Assembly: GCA_017961175.1 (NCBI GenBank)
Contig: JAGCXV010000054.1
Location: 1 to 46,564, forward strand
DNA length: 46,564 bases
Direction: 5' to 3'
Source: Bacteroidales bacterium
GTDB taxonomy: Bacteria; Bacteroidota; Bacteroidia; Bacteroidales; UBA932
A program made the translations under genes and the position numbers. Positions 41,923-46,564 of the stretch are shown here, piece after piece; position 1 is the first letter of the stretch, and each line of letters begins with the position of its first letter. The notes beneath the pieces were generated by a model, which worked only from the letters and a program-made list of their open reading frames with translations, did not search any database and was not told where the DNA came from.

Positions 41923-43257
41923 ATGGCCCATTATATCAACAACGTAAGCAGACTTCTCCTGTCTTTGCTGCTCCCGGTTATTTCAGTTTCACAGTCTTTT
42001 TCACAAAACACAGACAATCCTGCATCGCGGCTATGGACTCTCAGAGAGTGCACGGATTACGCTGTAGAGCACAACCACGACATTGAATCCAATCAGCTGA
42101 ATGTGGAGAACGCCAAGATCGATGTCCTCACGGCCAAAGCTGCCAGATATCCCGACGTGTCCGCCTCAATGGGCCAGAGCGTCAGCAACAACTGGTTCAA
42201 CAGCGCTTCCTCAAAAAGCCATTATGGAGGAAACTACGGCGTATCTGCCGGAATGACGCTGTATAACGGAGGAAGCATACGAAGGAACATAGAGAAGAGC
42301 GAAAACAGCCTGAAGATCCAGAATCTCAGCATGGAGAAAAACATTCTGGACCTCAAGCTCAGGATAGCGCAGCTTTACATCCAGGTGCTCTACGACAAGG
42401 AGACCATCAAAATGAAGGAAGAGAATGCCGCCGCATCCAAGGCACTGTGGGACAGAGGCCTGGAATTCCTCAAGGCCGGAAGCATGTCCAAGGCCGACGT
42501 GGCAAAGCTGGAAAGCCAGAACGCATCCGACCTCTATCAGATAACCAATGCCAGGAGCCAGTATGACAATGACCTTCTGTCTCTAAAAACCGCGATGAGG
42601 ATGCAGAGAGACGCTCTGGACATCCTTACTCCGGAAATACCGGAGGAAAGGATTCTCGAGATTCTCCCTTCCAGGGACGAGGTATTCAACCGCGCCATGG
42701 AACTCCGTCCGGAAATAGAGATAGGAAACATCGGCATCCAGAACAGCGAACTGAACCTCAAGGGAGCAAAGATGGGATATGCCCCAAGGCTCTCGCTGAG
42801 TGCCTCCACCGGAACCAATAACAGCAGCGGTGGCAACTTCGGCCGCCAGATAAAGAACAACTGGAGCAACTCCCTCGGCCTCAACCTCTCCATCCCTATC
42901 TACAGCCAGAGGCAGAACAAGAGTGCGGTGGAAAAGGCCCGCAACGATCTCGAGCAGTCCAAGCTGGAAGCCGAGGAAGCGGAAGACAATCTCTACACGA
43001 CAATCGAGACTGTCTACCTGAACGCCCGCAACTCCCAGCAGCAGTACATAAGCGCCAAGAAAGCCTACGAGAGTGCACGCCTCAGCTACGAGCTCGCAGT
43101 AGAGCAGTTCAAGCTGGGTATGAAAAACATCGCTGAGATGGAACAGGAGAGAAGTACCTATATGGCAGCGGAACTGTCTCTTGCACAGAGCAAGTATATG
43201 GCGCTGTACAACCTCCAGGTGCTCAAGTTCTACACCGGAATAGAAATCAACATTTAG
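41923..43257 (+). CDS. TolC-family outer-membrane efflux protein
   Basis: A 444-residue exported protein (signal ending SQSFSQN). Two repeats of the outer-membrane efflux protein domain are visible, with WTLRECTDYAVEHNHDIESN, the long helical periplasmic barrel segments and the strand-forming LYNGGSIRRNIEKSENSLK. The second half repeats the pattern (ELNLKGAKMGYAPRLSLSAS). It forms the outer-membrane channel of a tripartite pump with the MacA-like adaptor (22-bp gap) and MacB-like genes. Drug, peptide or lipid export is possible; the substrate is not shown. Confidence 0.93.
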   Translation: MAHYINNVSRLLLSLLLPVISVSQSFSQNTDNPASRLWTLRECTDYAVEHNHDIESNQLNVENAKIDVLTAKAARYPDVSASMGQSVSNNWFNSASSKSHYGGNYGVSAGMTLYNGGSIRRNIEKSENSLKIQNLSMEKNILDLKLRIAQLYIQVLYDKETIKMKEENAAASKALWDRGLEFLKAGSMSKADVAKLESQNASDLYQITNARSQYDNDLLSLKTAMRMQRDALDILTPEIPEERILEILPSRDEVFNRAMELRPEIEIGNIGIQNSELNLKGAKMGYAPRLSLSASTGTNNSSGGNFGRQIKNNWSNSLGLNLSIPIYSQRQNKSAVEKARNDLEQSKLEAEEAEDNLYTTIETVYLNARNSQQQYISAKKAYESARLSYELAVEQFKLGMKNIAEMEQERSTYMAAELSLAQSKYMALYNLQVLKFYTGIEINI

Positions 43258-43279
43258 AATAATTATAAAAATCAACGAT

Positions 43280-44491
43280 ATGAAAAAGAAATACATCTGG
43301 ATTGCACTAGCCGTGGTAGTTGCCCTGATAGCCCTCTGGCAATACCTCGGATCCAGGAAAGAAAGCGCCAAGATAGGCTTCAAGATGACCAAGGTTGAGA
43401 CCGGCAGGATCTCCAATTACGTAACCGCTACGGGAACTATCGAGCCTGTCGTAAAGGTAGAGGTCGGTACCCAGGTTTCCGGTATCGTCAAGAAACTTTA
43501 TGTGGATTACAACAGCGTGGTAAAGAAAGGACAGGTAATCGCAGAGCTTGACAAGACCAACCTCCAGAGCGAGTACCAGAGCCAGCAGAGCAACCTGGCC
43601 AAGGCCCAGAGCGACTACAACTACCAGAAGTCCAACTACGAGAGAATGAAGACCTTGCACGACAAGGGCCTGATCGCCGACAATGAATATGAAGGCGCCG
43701 TGCAGAGCTTCCAGGCATCGCAGAGTTCCCTCTCCGTGGCAAGGCAGAACCTGCAGAAAGCCCAGACCAACCTGTCATACGCAACCATCACCTCCCCGAT
43801 CGACGGAGTGGTACTTAGCAAGAGCGTAGAGGAAGGCCAGACCGTTGCGGCCAGCTTCTCCACCCCGACCTTGTTCTACATCGCCAACAACCTCACCCAG
43901 ATGAGGGTTATCGCCAGCGTGGACGAGGCAGACATAGGAAGCGTTGCAGACGGCCAGAGAGTTGAATTCACCGTTGACGCATATGTCGGAGAGACATTCA
44001 ACGGAACCGTAACCCAGGTAAGGCAGAACGCCACGACCACCAACAACGTAGTAACTTACGAGGTTGTAGTCGATGCCCCTAACCCAGACCTGAAACTGAA
44101 ACCGGGCCTTACCGCCAACATTACCATATACACTAAGGAAAGCGGAGAGGTTCTCACCGTACAGCCTAAGGCACTGAAGTTCGACCCTAGCCAGTACAAC
44201 GGAGTCCAGGGCTATTCCATAGATCCGGCATCCGAGAAACTTGCAGGAGCTAGAAGCCCTAAGGGCCAGGGCATACTCTGGACCCTGGAGGGCAAGGTAT
44301 TCAAGGCAAAACAGGTAACCGTAGGAATGAGCAGCAAGATTGCCACCGAGGTTAGCGGAAACATCCGCGAAGGAGAACCTGTAGTTCTGGAAATGAGCAC
44401 AAACGCCGCTGCAATGCCGCAGATGCCGGGCAATATGGGAGGAAACTCCCCGTTCATGCCTAAACGTCCGGGCGCCGGAGGAAGAAGGTAA
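43280..44491 (+). CDS. macA: MacA-like periplasmic adaptor (HlyD/RND membrane-fusion family)
   Basis: The 403-residue protein has an N-terminal membrane anchor (5-23). A barrel-sandwich lipoyl half-motif follows, TGTIEPVVKVEVGTQVSG, then a long coiled-coil hairpin at about 95-160 and the second half-motif ATITSPIDGVVLSKSVEEGQ. Beta-barrel and membrane-proximal domains come next, and the tail is rich in Pro, Gly and Met (MPQMPGNMGG to GAGGRR). It links the MacB pump to the TolC channel. MacA is the best match because the next genes are a MacB-type ATPase and permease rather than an RND pump. Confidence 0.92.
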   Translation: MKKKYIWIALAVVVALIALWQYLGSRKESAKIGFKMTKVETGRISNYVTATGTIEPVVKVEVGTQVSGIVKKLYVDYNSVVKKGQVIAELDKTNLQSEYQSQQSNLAKAQSDYNYQKSNYERMKTLHDKGLIADNEYEGAVQSFQASQSSLSVARQNLQKAQTNLSYATITSPIDGVVLSKSVEEGQTVAASFSTPTLFYIANNLTQMRVIASVDEADIGSVADGQRVEFTVDAYVGETFNGTVTQVRQNATTTNNVVTYEVVVDAPNPDLKLKPGLTANITIYTKESGEVLTVQPKALKFDPSQYNGVQGYSIDPASEKLAGARSPKGQGILWTLEGKVFKAKQVTVGMSSKIATEVSGNIREGEPVVLEMSTNAAAMPQMPGNMGGNSPFMPKRPGAGGRR

Positions 44492-44534
44492 GGGGCGATG
44501 GTGCTTTGTAAAATCCTGGTTTTCAAACATCTCC

Positions 44535-44568
44535 AAAATAACCCTTTAGAAAAAATTATGGTTATTTT
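44535..44568. promoter_or_regulatory. Perfect 9-base inverted repeat in the macA-macB gap
   Basis: AAAATAACC (44535-44543) and GGTTATTTT (44560-44568) flank a 16-base spacer in the 91-bp gap, which is unusual for an otherwise tightly spaced operon. As RNA it could form an A/T-rich hairpin 14 bases before the ATG at 44583; as DNA it could be an operator. Confidence 0.45.
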
Positions 44569-44582
44569 ACAACATATTGACA

Positions 44583-45356
44583 ATGAATAACATACAAGAC
44601 ACCATAGCCCCTCGCAAAGAGGTTATAAGTCTGGATAACATAAGAAGGAATTTCATCGTGGGAGACGAGACTGTCCACGCGCTAAGGGGAGTGAGTTTCA
44701 AGATCTACGAGGGTGAGTTCGTGACCATTATGGGAAAGTCCGGAAGCGGTAAGTCCACCCTGCTCAACACCCTGGGCTGCCTGGACACCCCTACCAGCGG
44801 AGAATACTATCTGGACGGGGTTTCCGTGCGCAAGATGAGCAAGAACGAACGCGCCATACTCCGTAACCGCAAGATAGGATTCGTCTTCCAGAGCTACAAC
44901 CTGCTGGCAAAGACAACGGCAATAGAGAACGTGGAACTGCCTCTGATGTACAACACCAAGTACAATTCCAAGCAAAGGAGAGAGGCTGCCATCCAGGCAC
45001 TTCAGATGGTAGGCCTCGGAGATCGCCTGGAGCACAAGTCCAACCAGATGTCAGGAGGACAGATGCAGAGAGTTGCCATCGCCAGGGCACTGGTGAACAA
45101 TCCTGCCGTCATCCTCGCCGACGAGGCAACGGGTAACCTGGACTCCAGGACATCCTTCGAGATCCTGGTCCTTTTCCAGAAACTCTGGAAGGAAGGCAAG
45201 ACCATAATCTTCGTGACCCACAACCCGGAAATCGCCCAGTACAGCTCCCGCAACATCTTCCTTGCAGACGGAAAGGTCAAGGATGACACGGTGAACACTA
45301 ACATACTTTCCGCAGAAGAGGCCCTGGCCGCTCTGCCAAAGAACGAGGAGGAGTAA
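44583..45356 (+). CDS. MacB-type ABC transporter ATP-binding protein
   Basis: The 257-residue ATPase has Walker A MGKSGSGKSTLL, a Q-loop in FVFQSYNLLAKTTA, the ABC signature QMSGGQMQRVAIARAL, Walker B VILADEATGNLD and the H-loop IIFVTHNPE. It belongs to the MacB/LolD/FtsE group. In this organism the ATPase and permease are separate genes, whereas enterobacterial MacB is one chain. I start at ATG 44583; a TTG two codons earlier is possible. It ends 1 bp before the permease gene. Confidence 0.94.
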   Translation: MNNIQDTIAPRKEVISLDNIRRNFIVGDETVHALRGVSFKIYEGEFVTIMGKSGSGKSTLLNTLGCLDTPTSGEYYLDGVSVRKMSKNERAILRNRKIGFVFQSYNLLAKTTAIENVELPLMYNTKYNSKQRREAAIQALQMVGLGDRLEHKSNQMSGGQMQRVAIARALVNNPAVILADEATGNLDSRTSFEILVLFQKLWKEGKTIIFVTHNPEIAQYSSRNIFLADGKVKDDTVNTNILSAEEALAALPKNEEE

Positions 45357-45357
45357 G

Positions 45358-46564
45358 ATGAACTGGACGAACCTATTCAAGATAGCCTTCAAGGCCATAG
45401 CCAACAACAAGTTGCGCACCTTCCTCACTATGTTGGGAATCATCATCGGCGTGGCATCCGTTATCACGATGCTTGCCATCGGACAGGGCTCAAAGCAGAG
45501 CATCCAGAGCCAGATTTCCAAGATGGGTAGCAATATGATCATGATAATGCCGGGAGCCGAGAGACGTGGCGGAGTGAGAATGGGATCGTCTGATATGCAG
45601 ACACTTAAAATCAGCGATTACAACACCCTGAAGGAAGAATGCACCTACCTGTCCGCCATCAGCCCGAGCGTGTCTTCAGGAGGACAGTTCATCTTTGGCG
45701 GCAACAACTACAGCAGCTCCATCAGCGGCGTCAGCCAGGACTATCTGGAAATCCGACAGCTGGAGGTTGAAGACGGGGAAATGTTCGACGACACGGATAT
45801 CGCCCAGAGCGCCAAGGTCTGCGTCATCGGAAAGACCATCGCGGATAACCTTTTCACCGCAGGAGAGAATCCTGTCGGCCAGATAATCCGCTTCAAGAAT
45901 ATGCCTTTCACGGTCATAGGAGTCCTAAAGTCAAAGGGTTACAATACTATGGGTCAGGACCAGGACGATGTTGTCCTCGCCCCTTACACAACGGTGATGA
46001 AGAGAATCCTGTCTGTCAACTACCTTTCCATGATATACGCCTCGGCGATAAATGAAAGCGAGACAGACCAGGCCATAGACGAGATCAGCGAAATCCTCCG
46101 TTCCAACCACAAGCTCCAGGACGGCAAGGCAGACAACTTCAATGTAAGAAGCCAGGAGGAGCTCAGTTCCATGATGACATCCACCACCACATCCATGACC
46201 ATCCTGCTCGCCTGCGTGGCCGGCATTTCCCTGATTGTGGGCGGTATCGGCATCATGAACATAATGTATGTGAGCGTAACGGAAAGAACTAAGGAAATCG
46301 GCCTCAGGATGAGCGTTGGAGCCAGGGGAGTGGACATTCTAACGCAGTTCCTGATAGAAGCCGTAATGATAAGCATCACGGGAGGTATCATCGGAGTACT
46401 GTTCGGCGTCGGAGCCGCCTACGGAGTCAAGATGTTCGCCGGCTGGCCTATTGCAATCCAGCCAATGAGCGTCATCCTCAGCTTTGCGGTCTGCTCCATC
46501 ACCGGTATCTTCTTCGGCTGGTACCCGGCCAAGAAAGCCGCCAACCTCGACCCTATCGAAGCAA
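45358..46564 (+). CDS. MacB-type ABC transporter permease (3' end cut by window)
   Basis: The frame is open from ATG 45358 to the window edge, giving 402 residues, close to full length for the family. The first helix region is IANNKLRTFLTMLGIIIGVA, followed by the MacB periplasmic domain (VIGKTIADNLF, NPVGQIIRFKNMPFTVIGVL). The three C-terminal FtsX-type helices follow, with GGIGIMNIMYVSVTERTKEI and RMSVGA. The end reads WYPAKKAANLDPIEA, the usual last motif, so only a few residues are missing. It acts with the preceding ATPase as a mechanotransmission-type pump feeding the TolC channel. Confidence 0.94.
   Translation, partial: MNWTNLFKIAFKAIANNKLRTFLTMLGIIIGVASVITMLAIGQGSKQSIQSQISKMGSNMIMIMPGAERRGGVRMGSSDMQTLKISDYNTLKEECTYLSAISPSVSSGGQFIFGGNNYSSSISGVSQDYLEIRQLEVEDGEMFDDTDIAQSAKVCVIGKTIADNLFTAGENPVGQIIRFKNMPFTVIGVLKSKGYNTMGQDQDDVVLAPYTTVMKRILSVNYLSMIYASAINESETDQAIDEISEILRSNHKLQDGKADNFNVRSQEELSSMMTSTTTSMTILLACVAGISLIVGGIGIMNIMYVSVTERTKEIGLRMSVGARGVDILTQFLIEAVMISITGGIIGVLFGVGAAYGVKMFAGWPIAIQPMSVILSFAVCSITGIFFGWYPAKKAANLDPIEA

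Overview
The window is a gene-dense stretch of a Bacteroidales-type (phylum Bacteroidota) chromosome of moderate GC. The lineage is inferred from several traits: TonB-dependent receptors preceded by -33/-7 promoters of the TTTG ... TAnnTTTG kind, paired fusions of anaerobic cobalamin enzymes, exported MG2-type proteins with the YLHTDKDVYAIGD signature, DHHW/MBOAT loci, and start regions without clear Shine-Dalgarno sequences. I cannot fix the genus. No tRNA, rRNA, CRISPR array, insertion sequence or phage gene was seen.

The first 21 kb is a cobalamin (B12) locus built as two divergent operons around a 317-bp control region (11708-12024). The leftward transcript starts with a cobalamin riboswitch. 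It then encodes a BtuB-like TonB receptor, a CbiK-like lipoprotein, a second TonB receptor, and four double-enzyme fusions (CbiH-CbiC, CbiE-CbiT, CbiG-CbiF, CbiJ-CbiD). A partial membrane protein with an internal duplication lies at the left edge. The rightward operon has no riboswitch and a promoter abutting its first start codon. It encodes CbiA, a PduO-type adenosyltransferase, CbiP, CobD, CbiB, CobU, CobT, CobS, CobC and a second CbiK-like lipoprotein. Together these cover most of the anaerobic route from the precorrin-3 stage to the finished coenzyme. CbiL, the uroporphyrinogen methyltransferase, a cytoplasmic chelatase, lower-ligand synthesis genes and BtuCDF are not in the window.

From 21.0 to 24.5 kb is a two-gene unit of unknown function. 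It encodes a 1015-residue polytopic membrane protein with a roughly 190-residue, almost purely acidic tract, and a 130-residue soluble protein. I regard it as the best candidate for something undescribed. It is followed by two tandem leftward paralogues of a large exported MG2/carboxypeptidase-regulatory-like protein (24.5-29.6 kb).

From 29.8 to 33.8 kb a rightward MBOAT acyltransferase and two DHHW (AlgX/AlgJ-like) proteins form a probable cell-surface polysaccharide O-acetylation module. A GntP-family permease, an unrecognised exported protein and an HD-superfamily phosphohydrolase follow on the minus strand (33.9-37.3 kb). Next come tandem lipoprotein paralogues and a bile-acid:sodium-symporter-family protein on the plus strand (37.4-39.6 kb), then an exported protein and an O-methyltransferase on the minus strand (39.6-41.8 kb).

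The window ends in a TolC - MacA - MacB ATPase - MacB permease tripartite efflux operon (41.9-46.6 kb). Its last gene is cut by the window edge.
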